Shown: positions 44,981 to 56,129 of the stretch, in pieces
How the letters are laid out: every line of letters starts with the position of its first letter
Position numbering within the stretch: the first letter of the stretch is position 1
Source: Gavia stellata
Taxonomy: Eukaryota; Chordata; Aves; Gaviiformes; Gaviidae
Length of the DNA: 64,000 bases
Direction: 5' to 3'
NCBI RefSeq assembly: GCF_030936135.1
Contig: NC_082594.1
Location: forward strand, 19,836,879-19,900,878
Notes under the pieces: generated by a model
Seen by the model: the letters and a program-made list of their open reading frames with translations, nothing else
Database searches by the model: none
What the model was told of the DNA's origin: nothing
Position numbers and translations under genes: made by a program

Positions 44981-47427
44981 GACATAATACACCAAATGGT
45001 CACTTTTCAAAGGGTGAAAAATCAGATCGAGACCTTTTACGAATGAGCGGACTTCCTAGCACTCACTCAAAAGTCATAGGCAAATGCAAGTCACTTTCAT
45101 TAATGTCATCCATATGTTTATGGATTCAAACAGCTTATTAAACTCTCTTCTTCCATGTATTTATGATAGGACAAGCATGCCTTGATATATTTCTCAAGAA
45201 GGATTTGGGCAGGAAATAAGTTACATCCTCAAAGACATTTCCTCCATGCATCCTCTATGCCCTCCTTCCCTTTCTTGAGATATTTCTGTTTCTGTGGTTG
45301 ACTCTCATCAGTGTTTTGCCTCTCAGCATATTTCCCAAGGCAATAGAAATTACTATCACTGCAAGGCCACATCTAGACAAAGTAGAGACTTCTCTAGTAG
45401 TTTTCACAGGATTTCTTTGCCAATGCCACAGCCCTAGACAGCTGGGCTGGTGCTTTCTTCGCCTCCGAGATAAGTACTGCTTGGCCTTCTTCAGCAGAAG
45501 CCCTCACTCCTCCCAGACACCTCCAGCAGGCCTCCAAGGCTTTCTGCTGTAGCTCAAACATGTCCCTTTCTTGGCAAGCCCTTCATCTCTGAAGCACATT
45601 TGATTTTGCCAACACTGCTGAGAAGCCTCAAGCAGGCTCTGTCAGGGCTGCATGCATATATAGCACAAACCAACAGGCAAAGGAAGATACCGCAGAGCCT
45701 GCCCTTCCACATTCATTGCTATCTCATCCAAAAAGGAGACAAGCAGAACCACAGAGCTGGGAGGAAAAAGCACTCAGCTACAGAGTTTATGCTGATTTTC
45801 TAGATGCTATCACACCCTAGCAGAATAAATAGGAGCTCAAACTTCAGAGAAGCTCGGTTTCAGCTTTCCTCTGTTCCTCCTACTCTTGAAAACTAAAATT
45901 CATGCTCTGTGCCCCTTAAAAGTTAAATCTAAGTTTTGCTGAAGCCAGAATTCAGTCTCAGGTCTCAGCATTCACTGATCACAGCCTTTTAGAAACTATC
46001 ACTGAATCGGACAAAACACTTTGAAACCAGAGCTGGGAACTTGCAGAGCTGGTCCATCATCTTTCAAGGCTAGGGCTCAACTTTGCTGTGTAGGAGAGCC
46101 ACACTGGCTGTGGATAAGAGCTCTGTCTCCTCTTGGAGCAGGCTGTGTGCTGTAGGGAGAGCATGGTACCTTGCAACACCATGCTGGTGAAGGCTTTCAA
46201 AATCTCTAATTCTCACATAATAGAGAGAAAAAAAACCCCCAAACTTCTCTACCCTGGTGTAGTTAGAACACAACGTGCCCCAACACATACCCTTGGTACA
46301 AGGGCCTAGCTTGTACAGACAAGCCTCGAGGCAAGAGAGAGATGTCAGACTTACTGTGATGAGGAAAGGTGAAACCGGGTAAGACAAAAAAAAAAGCCTT
46401 GAGAAAGTGGCTGAAATTCCTTAGACTTCTCATGTTTTGTCTCTGCTGAAACTGGTAGCATTTTATGCAACTTTTTACATTGACCTAAACTTGAGGCTAT
46501 GATCAGATACCTGCATCTTTCTATTAAGAATTTCCTCGTGTCTGTTGCATAGTCATTAAGATAAAGTCAATGAAACCTTCACAAGGGGCTAATCAGGACT
46601 GATGGAAAGTATTTGCAGTGTATGTCTCAGTGGGATGAACAGCCTGGGCTCCCAAGTGCAGCTCACAATGCAGTTCTGAACCAGTGCTGCAAGTGTGGGG
46701 GGAAAAAACAACGTTTCTCCCTGCTCATCTGCCACTACAGAAACACTGAAATCGGCTGTGGGGACTGAGTGGATCTACCTGGGCACTCGCCTTGCCAACC
46801 AAGACATCATTTATTGGAAACCACTCGGAATCCCCGCTTTGTGGTTACAAGCTGGACGCCTTGAGGCAGCTCCCAGCCCATCCCTCCCTCCGCGCCGAGA
46901 TTTGCTCCCGCTGAACTCCAGAGCGGGGCGGACACGGAGCCCGCAGCGAGCCTTTTGCAGCGGGAAACGCCACGGCCGACTGCAATCAGCTCCTGTCAGC
47001 AGACACCCGTTTGCAAACGCCAGTTTTGGCCTTAAGACCCGACGGCTCCTCCCGGAACCGGCTGCGCTGCGGGAGCGCCCCGGCAGGCTGCCGCCCGCCC
47101 AGGCCCGCCAGCGCCGGGCCGCCCCGACGCGCAGCCCCGCCGCCTCGCCCAGTCCCGGCGCTGGGGGCAGCCAGTCCCATCCCAAGCACGGCTGCCTCGC
47201 CGACAGGTCCGCGCAGGCAACCGGGGGACGGGGGCGCGACGTGACTGCCCCGGCCTCGCAGCGCCCCGCTCCACTGCCTGCGGCCGCCCCGATCCCAGCC
47301 CCACCGGCGACGCCCCCGGCTCGGGCTCCCCTCCGCCACACTTCAGCGATCCCGACCCGCTAAGGGGGCGCACAGCCTAATCCCGATCCCACCGCTCCAG
47401 CACACGGGAGCCGCTCCGGACCCTCAC
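44972..47427 (-). other. GJB2: GJB2 intron 1
   Basis: Spans from the donor CAG|GTGAGG in the CpG island to the acceptor before the coding exon, 2,456 nt, close to the roughly 3-kb intron of mammals. No recognisable gene inside; the end nearest exon 1 is part of the CpG island. Confidence 0.75.
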
Positions 47428-47556
47428 CTGGCACGGCTCGGCAGGACACCCGGGACGCGACCGGCGCGCTGCGCTGCTCCGCGCTGCTCCGCTCCCGGGT
47501 CCGTCGGTGCCTGCGGAGCGGCCGGTCCCAGCCTCGCCGCCCCGCAGCTTTAAGGT
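47428..47556 (-). other. GJB2: GJB2 noncoding exon 1
   Basis: Bounded by a strong donor (TGCCAG|GTGAGG, exon end at 47428) and by a start site placed about 25-30 nt downstream of the TTAAAA box. About 130 nt long, GC-rich and without need for an ATG. The 3' boundary is well supported; the 5' boundary is an estimate. Confidence 0.65.
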
Positions 47557-47580
47557 ACCTCCCCGTTCACCTGCCGCAGC

Positions 47581-47603
47581 TTTTAACCCACCCCTCGCCC
47601 GCC
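47581..47603 (-). promoter_or_regulatory. GJB2: GJB2 core promoter: TTAAAA box with GT and GC boxes
   Basis: Minus strand, reading toward the gene: GGCGGGCG (about 47603-47597), GGGGTGGG (47594-47587), then TTAAAA (47586-47581). The basal promoter of human GJB2 is described as having GC boxes and a TTAAAA box in place of a TATA box; this matches in order and spacing to exon 1. Sp-family factors would be expected to bind the GC/GT boxes. Confidence 0.7.
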
Positions 47604-47960
47604 TCTGCCCGCGCCGGACTCCTCCGGCCGCCCGCGGAGGCGGCGGGGAGCCCGGGGCGGGGCTGGGGCCGGGTGTGGGGCGCCCATCCCCGCCGCGGGG
47701 CAGGACCGAGGGGCTGAGGCGGGGCCGCCGACACTGGGCTCTGCGGGGCCAGCGGGGCCGCCGGCCAGGCCCCGCGCGGGGCGGGAGCTGCTGGGGACGG
47801 AGCGGGTCTCCAACAGCCCGCGGTGCCCCCCGCGGGGAGCGCCCTCGGTTTCGTCCGGGACGTCCTTGCCCAGCGCCCTGCCAAGGGACGAGCGTCGGGC
47901 AGAGTAGGCTCGGTACCCTGCAAGGGCGGCCCTGCGCCGGGATTGATTCCCAGGTGTTAG

Positions 47961-50900
47961 CAGAAAACATGTCCCGGAGGGAAATCCAGTCCTGTGGGTC
48001 CCTCCAAAACTGCCCCAGTGCCATGGCAGCCCGAGGAAATCGTCTCCGTGGGCCATTTCGGACAACCGTCAGCTAAAATGCAGCTCCCAGAGGCTTTCTG
48101 TAGGGTGAGGCAGGGCTGGAGAAAGAAACCTCATGGTCCTTCTTAGACGGCTTGAGTTTAGAAGACAAGGAACAGATAAACGTAACTGCTAATTTGATAC
48201 TAACAAATTGAATGATGTTGGTAGCCAGATGTAAGGATAACAAGGGCAGCAGGCAGCTAAGGGCAGGATAGAAGTAAGACTTAGGGTTGTTTTTCCTTTG
48301 AAATCTTGTGGGCTTTCTTACAGTTGTAAGAAACCTTTCTGGTATCCTTACCAGTGTGCACAACCTTGATTTCACTGCTACTGCGCAAAGGAGGGGGCTA
48401 AAGGGTTTTTTGTGACAGAAAATAATCTAGCAGAAAGTATAAAGAGTCAATGAAGAAGAGTTACTTGCCATGTGAAAAGTCACTAGGTGTTATTCTTCTG
48501 GAGCTTGAGCTCTGTTGTTGACAAAAAAAAAAAAAAAAAAAAGGCGTCTTCTAGTTATAGTATCCTTTAAACCCCATCTTTAAGGAAAGCTTCTGAGGAT
48601 GGAGGCCATGGCCAGCCAGGCATGAATTAGTTGGATCAGCACTGCAGCCCTTACTGTGGGCTTTGATTGTAAAGTATACCCAGAATTGCTGTCAGGCTCA
48701 GGTCTGCCTCGCACAGTCTGCACTTCACCCAAAGCATCCAACCAAGAATGACTTCTATTAAATGACGCTTGATTACACCACAGTAAAGTGTCTTTGCTTT
48801 TTAAAACACTGTGACCAAAAATCCTACCAGAAAAGAACGCTATGTTAAAGAGGGTGTATAGGAAAGCTAGAAGGTGGTGAAATGCTACGCATATGACTTG
48901 TGAGATAATAAAAACTTGTCTAAGTATATAAAGTACTGCTGAAAATGGTGTGTTTGTTTCTGGATATTGAAGTAAAAATCTGTCCTGTATGTTGCACTTA
49001 GTACTGAGCTTGGTTTTATGAGGCCTGTCTAAAAGTAGAAAGGCTTTCATCAGTAGGGATTTAAATAAAATTTAAGCTTGATCTAGTAATTTGTATAGAT
49101 AACAATTAGAAGAAACTAGAACTTGCGTGTTTATCTGCAAAATGACAAAGTGAATTTGGTTTTGCTCTCAGAGATTTAGGAAATTAAGTCAGACATGTAA
49201 GATCTTTAAATAATCTAAGAAGAAATGTCTGGAAGAATCACCTGTGTTTTATAAAATAATACCCAGGTTTGATAATGGTAAATTTAAATGCTTGAAAGAA
49301 ATCCATAGCCCCTGTTGCTCAGTACTGCCGCAGTGGTTTTCATTTACAACCAAACAAAATCTATGGTAAAACTGAGTGCTATCTTTACTTTCCTTCATTT
49401 TTGCTTGCTTGCTTTGCTTGTCTGTGTGAGGAAGTATGTCATGCTTTATTTTGGAAGGAGAGGGGAATCCTGGCAAGGAATTGTGACAGAGCACAAATCC
49501 AGGGGTGCAGGCTTATTGCCTATGCTTTGCTTAACACCTGGCTAGTTGGCAGGAGGTTGCGAGAGCCATGTATTAAGAGCTCTGGCATCTGTAAAGACTC
49601 AGCTCTAAGGAAGAGTTATTCTAGTAGCACTGAAGGGGATGAATGTTACGAAGTGTGTGTATATGTATACAAAACATTGATTCTTGTGGATTGTAAAGTA
49701 ATATGAAAAAAAAGCTTGATAAAAATAGGAAATACTGTTGCAACTTTCTCAACACAGAAACAGGTTTTAGCTTATTTCAAGATAGCAGAAATCTTGGCAT
49801 CATCTTCCAGTACTGTCTTACGGCTTTCCAAAGACTGTGTCTGCATCTCTTCATTCAACAGCCCCCAGGCACCTCCAGAGGCTCTGTCTGGAGCTATACT
49901 TTTAATAGCCCTTGCTTCACTCTCTGATTTGTCTAACCATGTTTTGATGTTACCTGTATCTGGGTTATATAAATATTTAATATTTATCCCATATATATGT
50001 CAAAATCCACAAGATCCTGGAGTAATTAACTCAATAGCTTAATTATGTGTGGTGAAAAAAATATGGTTTCATTTGCTGAAAACCTTCTCTTATATAATTT
50101 TGTGGGACATTCCTGAGTCCTCACCAATGGGAGTAATAGCTAATTGTTCATCTCTTCCATGAATGTGTAAACTTCTGTCTTATCCTCTCTCCATCCTCTT
50201 TATTCTGTGCTGAAAGGCCTGATTTGTTGAATCTGTGCCATGCAGGAGCTGTTATATATCTTTATTATCCCCATCACAACTTTTTGTGCCTTTTTTACAA
50301 AAGCAGTCCAAGTACCCACACAGTTTATATATACACAGAGCAATGTATTCTGTTGCATTCTCCGTAATTTTCTAGTAATTCCTATTTACTTGTTTTCATT
50401 TTTCAGACACCTCAAAGCAATCAGTTGACTTTTCCATAGTCACTCCAAGATTCTTTCCTAAGCGTTTCTAGAAACTAGAACAGTACCTCCTAGGGTACAT
50501 ACATGCCCGTATACTTGAATAGGTGTACTTTGGATTCATTTTCTCACTGTGCATTAGTTTGCAGCAGCGGACACTGAGGTTCATTTCATATTTTATTATC
50601 CAGTTACTCACACTGGATAAGATCTTCTGCTATTCGTCATGGTCAGGTTTAGTTTTGAATATCATGAAGCATCACTTTTATAATGTGCTATTCACAAGCA
50701 TTTTAATTTTTGCTAATTCATATGTGTAGCAACCTCCTTATTAATCATTTTTGCTTAAAATGAGGCTCTTTCAACACCTAGCAGCTTACTTGCTAGTTGT
50801 CATACACAATTGTCGTTAATCAACTGGAAATGCAGCTATAGACTCAGATCGTACTTTGGAAATAGTTTTCATTTCTTTGAGGCTGAGATAAATGTGTTAC

Positions 50901-51360
50901 ACCTGACATTTTTGCACAAACATGAGCAATAAAAGCATCTTCCCAGTTCAACTTAGCATGTGTGACCAGTTTGTCTCTGCATTTGCTTTTCAAACACTCG
51001 TTTAGTCATAATAAGACCAAAAATACCATACTTGCTTAGCCTTTGAGCAAACCATTTTGTCTCCTTCGATATGTTTACATGCATATTAGTGTCTGAAAAA
51101 GGTACCCAATAGCCATTATTTTCATGTTCACTTTAATTGCCCTCCCAACCTTTAAAAAATAAACCTTTGTATTTTATAGAAAAGTGCCTGAATTGTTGTT
51201 GGCAAGGTCTGGCTAATACAAATATATGGTCTTAGGAACTCAAATCCGTAAAACCATAGCTTCCATGTCTACTATACAACACTGAATTCTTAAAACTTAC
51301 ACAGCTACCATGTTCAGATCACTCTGCCTCCACTGGCCCTGCAAAAGAAATGGGCTCGTG
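47961..51360. other. DNA upstream of GJB2, no gene recognised
   Basis: AT-rich sequence with short frames only (the longest, 156 codons at 48580-49050 on minus, has no recognisable domain). It includes an A20 run at 48523-48542. I see no connexin sequence. Confidence 0.5.
48523..48542 (+). repeat. A20 homopolymer
   Basis: Twenty A bases. It could be the tail of a plus-strand retroposon, but I recognise no body in front of it. Confidence 0.85.
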
Positions 51361-51400
51361 TGCCATTTTCAAGGAACATTTTATTTACAAAGAACAAACT

Positions 51401-51985
51401 TTTATTCTTTGACATAAATACTTTGTTTGCTACTTCATCAGCTTTCAGCTTTTTTAACAGTAAAATTGTAATTTGATAAAAATACCACTATGGCTAAGTG
51501 CTGTAGGAGGAAGACTGAAGAATGTGAGGCTGGTCTGAGTGTAAAAACAGCACTTGATGTGCTTTTTAAACCCAACTTAATGTAAGGGCTGCAAAGATCC
51601 TGGTCTATATCAGTGTTGCTGCAGGTCACTCTCACTTCTCTGGCCACAGGCATCGATGCCATAATCCTTACAGTCTCCAAAAGCTTCTCTATCAGAGAAA
51701 TCTTAAGACCACTGAAAAAAGAAGCCAGTGCAGAAGACATCAACCTTTTTTTTATGTTCACTGCCCAGTTCAAACAATTCAGGAGGCTTCTGGAGAGGGA
51801 CACAGCACCTAGTTTACTTTTACAAGTTAGAGCTGTCTTTCTACCAGACTGTTCCTGAAAATTATTCTCTGAAGTTACTCCATAAAACAGCATGGGCCCT
51901 GTCTTTTCTGTTGTTGAAAACTTGGCTGTACAGGATAGCAAGGAGGTTAAACAGGTTTCATCATTTCATCCAGCTGTAAAAAAAA
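51401..51985 (-). other. possible unannotated terminal exon (acceptor to poly(A) signals)
   Basis: On minus a T20 tract (51997-51978) is followed by ACAG at 51977-51974, a very strong acceptor in form, so an exon could start at 51973. An open frame without stop runs 51941-51438 (167 codons, first in-frame ATG well inside), and AATAAA follows at 51406-51401 and again at 51385-51380. The frame is closed by a TGA at 51968-51966 just inside the exon, so it does not read through from an upstream exon. No domain is recognised. Alternatively the A20 on plus is the tail of a plus-strand retroposon. Confidence 0.25.
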
Positions 51986-51997
51986 AAAAAAAAAAAT
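51978..51997 (+). repeat. A20 homopolymer
   Basis: Twenty A bases on plus. It forms the pyrimidine tract of the possible minus-strand acceptor described above, or is a retroposon tail. Confidence 0.9.
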
Positions 51998-52027
51998 TAA
52001 CAAAACCAACAGTGTGACACTTAAAGT

Positions 52028-52043
52028 GACACTTTAAAGTGTC
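52028..52043. promoter_or_regulatory. perfect 16-bp palindrome GACACTTTAAAGTGTC
   Basis: A perfect palindrome, preceded directly by a near copy of its half (TGACACTTAAAGT, about 52016-52028). The first half contains CACTTAA, the reverse of the NKX2-type site TTAAGTG. It could be a transcription-factor site or a chance hairpin. Confidence 0.4.
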
Positions 52044-55000
52044 AGTAGCTGACCGCTCCCTTGTTTCACCCCTCTATGGCAACCGGAATTTACTTTGTTA
52101 GTGGCTGTTTGCCTTTTCTCCCTAGTTTGAAAAGATTAGCATGGTTCCCTCAACTTCCCAGGTCCTTTGTCCTAGTCCTGCAGCTCCAAAGACACCTTCC
52201 CAGGGCTGCTGCCTGTTCCCTCACGGGGGGCACATGGCTGGCCCAGCGCTCTTGCCCCATCCAGCCTTGCAGCTCACGGGGTCTCCATTGCCCCGAGCTC
52301 TGCAGCCCCTGGCCCTGATTGTGCACAAAGGCTCAAACCCCTTCACCGGTAAAACAGCATTGGTGCGTAGAACCCATATTTCCTATCTGTTGCTCAAAAA
52401 AACCTTTTGGGAGAGGGTAGCAGAGTCTCCTGTGAGAGAGGTGGCATGATACCTTTTCACAGAGAGGGTCCCATTTTACCAACAGCTGTATCATGAAGAT
52501 GCACCACAGGGCCAGGCACCGACAGAGGAGGGTTTATAAAGGAGGGTCGTGATTTTCTTTGCTTCTGGGAAGGTGCTTTCCACTGTCCCTCAGAAATAAT
52601 CTCTCCCCAAAGGAGGGGGGTGTAGGGTACAGGCCAGAGCTAGGGGCAGACCTTACTTTTCACTAATTCTCACCCTTTGTAATGCATATTACATGCCTGT
52701 AAATGCGCTATTAGAGTTCAGGCAAAGTTTTCTCAGGTTTGCCAAGAACACTTTAATCTTTGATGCTTATCTGAGGAGGTTTTGTTCTTCTGTATCTCTT
52801 GGAGCACACAGAGCATAGAAGAAACCCACATTAGTTTACTTATTCACAGAGAAGAATGGGAAGAAGCCAGTGAGAGAAATCGGTGGCAAATGCTGGAGCC
52901 TGGGGAGAGAAATTGCTAAAGGCAGTATTGATGTAGCAGCCATAAAGGCTGCAAAGTACAAAGGATAGTGCCAATGAAGCCTGAGGAGAGGCTGGGTGCC
53001 AAAAGTGGGACAAGGACTGATCCTGTACACCCCACCGAGGGAAGGGGAAGACATGGGAGGGGAGCACCGGAATTAAAATTTCTGCTGTGAGTCGTTGAAC
53101 TCAGTGACAGAAGCTCAAGGGGAACAGAGGGGAGAGCAGACAGCATCCAGGAATGATGTATGCTTCCTCCATGGAAAGTGGGCTGGATTCACACGTTTTG
53201 CATTGTTTTAATTCAATCTGAATGAAGTACATTCTCTTGTTCCTTTTGTCAATATTCAAATCCCTGACTAAATGACTAATCCAGCAGTTTGCTGATATCT
53301 CAAGTGCAAGGCCTGAATCAGATTAAAAACAAGAATAGGATGATTCAGTAATGACCTGTTTGCACCTATGTATGCATCATACTAACCAAGTAATTTCTTG
53401 AATGCAAATATATAGTGGGAAACATTTCCTTTTACTAAGCTAATCAGAGATGAAGGAGATGAACTGGGTTTGGGAAGGAAGAGTCGTGAGGAACTAAGAG
53501 GATGCAGTTAAAATCTCATGCTGTTTAAAAAAAAAAAAGAAAAGAAAAGTAGTGGCTATTACAAAGAACTTTCCAGGCAGAAGCCACCATCAAGCCCATA
53601 CCAACATCTTCCATCAACAGATCCGTGCTGGATTACAGCTGTGACCTGGAGATAATGTGTCTGCGTGGCGCTCTCAGTCAGCTGCAACCCCAAGGCCCTT
53701 TGGGTGGCATCCCCATGTCCAGTGCTACTCACTGGAGCAATGCTCCTGTGAACATGCTTGTGATGCTGTATGGGATGCATCTGGGCAGTGTCCCAGGAAA
53801 TAAGGACAAGTCAAATTCTCAAATGCCCACTGTTTGTTTTTTCATTCCCTAGTTTTTTTGCATTCCCCATTTTTAGACTTTTTTTCCTGGCAATTCAACT
53901 GCTTGTCAAACAGCACCTGTCACTCATCCCATCAGATGGCTCCTTCACATGTCGAAGCCAAGCAGTTCTTTCTTTATTTGTGGGTATTCAAGAACAAGGG
54001 CTCCATTGCCACTGAGGGCTAAAGATAATTTAGTACTCTGCAAGGGGGTTATGCACATAATTTGGAGAATGCTCAAAATCTGCTGACTTTTGGTGGCCAT
54101 CTATACTCAGTGGAGCAGATTAAAAAAGAGCACAGCATGACAGGGTGAGATAGTGGTACTGATTGGGGAAAATCTACAGTGCCTGCAGAGCTCTTGGGCA
54201 CCGAAGCACACAAAGCTAGGTGCAAAGCTGGCACTAGTGCCCCTGTGCAGAGACAACATCAGGAGAGCTCCTGTCATGACAGAAAACCAAGCAGGCAGCT
54301 GCATGCTCAAGCTTGACTGCTCTTAGTCAATGGGCAACAATTTGGAGCTGGAAAGTCACAGAAATTATGCAAGCCTGTGAGGCTCTGCATTGTACAGGAA
54401 ATAATAAAAGAAGCTGAAGTAGGCTTCAGGAAGACCTGTTTGGCCAAGGGCCACTGAGTATGTAATGAAAAAGGGTATATTCCCAGATTATATATGTACT
54501 GGGAAGGTCGATGGAAGCCTGCCACATAAAGTAACAGAGGTTGCATTGGGAAACTACAAGCCACACGCACTTCAAAGAACACAAAATAGCTGAGGTAGTG
54601 GTATCTGCCCAGAACCACTCCTCCTCTTTCAGAGTAGTGCTTTTTGAGTGACAGCTATTGTTCATCAATGTCTATGCTGGACACCAAACAGCATTAAGGA
54701 AGGATTCAGATACCGTCTACTCACTGATGTTCCACAAACTTGAAAAGATCTATATGCTATCTCATACCTAAGAGGGAAATGCAGAGTGGGGAGTGCAGTC
54801 ACTTTGCTGGAATGATTCTGCTGACCTGAAACAACCAGACACAAAAACAAATAGCAAAGTATACAAAAATGCTGTTGAGCTGAGGGCAGCTTCCTTTGTC
54901 AGAGAAAGGCAGATCCTGCTTCACTGGGGTTTGGGGGAGGTGGGACTGGACTACAGCATGGTATTGCTGCTTGGAAGGACTCTTCTGAGTTCTAGGGCAT

Positions 55001-55480
55001 ATGCAAACCCCAGGCTAGTAGCACAAGTCTCAGATGGTGTATTTGATACATAAAACCTGATAAATAAACACACGAGTAAAAACGGGAAATATTAGATATC
55101 TTGCTAACATAAGTAAAAAAAACAAAAAGAACTTTTTACTAAAATAATTCTTCTGCAGTTGACTAAAATGTTCATGAGCCAGTAAGTGTGACCCTTTTCA
55201 TGCCCAAATTTTTCTGGTTTTGCTACGTTCCTTTGCGGCATTTCTACAGGTGATAAACAAATGTTCAATATAAATAGATGGACTTTTAGTATTTCAGGGC
55301 TAGATAATGATCAATGCTTATGATTTATGACCCTCACTGATAAATTTGGTCTACAGCTGGAGATATAACAGCTAGGGACTGAACCAGCAGTTCATGAAAA
55401 GAGTCAGTAATTTATGACAGTGTAAATCATTGTGAACAGCCACGGGAAGAGTGAAGTAGTAGTTGTTTTGTATTCATCGA
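52044..55480. other. upstream intergenic DNA, no gene recognised
   Basis: Nothing beyond short unrecognised frames and an A-rich run at 53527-53549. The stretch at 52100-52330 is somewhat more GC-rich but shows no CpG island or domain. Confidence 0.5.
53527..53549 (+). repeat. A-rich simple repeat
   Basis: A12 followed by GAAAAGAAAAG. A decayed poly(A) or an AAAAG microsatellite. Confidence 0.85.
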
Positions 55481-55484
55481 AGTT

Positions 55485-56010
55485 TCATAGCCCTTGTCTG
55501 TAACAGGTTGGAAAGGGATAAGGATGTTGGCTCTTTCCTGGTTTTGTGCAATAAGAGGTGGAGAACACTTTGAACATGGCAGTATCCTTGGGGTACAAAG
55601 GCTGCTGGTGAAGAAATCCCTGAACTCTTTCCCCGGTAGTCTGAATTGTCTGTCTGCTATTTTGGGCTCTCCCTGTCATCCTTACAAACTTCACATTTGA
55701 GCTTCCCTGTCCCGACTTTTCAGCCCTGTCACTCTCCCCAGTCTTTTTGTCAGCAGCTGCCACAGGCTGGAAAAACTGAGAACTTGTCTCATTTCTGTGT
55801 TCCTTCTTGTTGAGGACCAAGAAGTCCCTGGTGTGCAGAATACTCCCAGAGAGAAGAAAGGCTCCTCCCTGGGCCTGACTCAGACAGTGGCAGGTGACTT
55901 CCAAGCTCTTTGGGGAGACAGTTGTATTGGTTGATTTGAAAGGAAAAGATAAGCTGCAAACTCTCAGGATGTTCCCTGAAAGATCTCTTGAGGATTTCTG
56001 TACAGCGGCA
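55485..56010 (-). other. long open frame of unknown nature
   Basis: A minus-strand frame stays open from about 56105 down to the TGA at 55485 (about 205 codons, no ATG near its 5' end). Its first part overlaps the CR1 remnant at 56008-56100. The rest contains segments such as TRDFLVLNKKEHRNETSSQ and ADKKTGESDRAEKSGQGSS, with polar, protein-like composition, but I recognise no family. It could be a chance frame, an old transposon ORF or a pseudogene exon. Confidence 0.25.
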
Positions 56011-56100
56011 CAGAACCAGGGAAAGGAGCGCAGGAGGTTATCGAGTCTACACTTAGACTGAATCAGCTGGACTTGAACTAAGCCAAAGGGACCAGATCAT
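56008..56100 (-). mobile_element. CR1 LINE 3' tip, very old
   Basis: On minus the sequence TAGACTCGATAACCTCCTGC, GCTCCTTTCCCTGGTTCTGTG follows the CR1 3' end TAGATGACCTCCTGAGGTCCCTTCCAACCCTG with about 25 percent difference by eye. Only the 3' UTR end is recognisable. Confidence 0.45.
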
Positions 56101-56129
56101 TCAGGAGTGGAGCAGTAATTACTGCTAAA

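Larger units (their letters stand above)
46840..47960 (-). promoter_or_regulatory. GJB2: CpG island at the GJB2 promoter
   Basis: GC-rich, CpG-dense DNA of about 1.1 kb with sharp edges, covering the end of intron 1, exon 1 and the proximal promoter. Long open frames on both strands inside it (for example plus 46695-47363 and 47507-48076, minus 47377-48024) reflect the scarcity of stop codons in such DNA and show no domain. Confidence 0.85.

Noticed and set aside
46695-48076. Several frames of 113-222 codons on both strands around the GJB2 promoter
   Set aside because: Same cause: CpG-island composition. They overlap each other and the GJB2 exon 1/promoter elements and show no domain.
48523-48542. 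Processed pseudogene ending in the A20 run
   Set aside because: The sequence before the run (48100-48520) has no recognisable gene-derived frame and no target duplication that I can see.
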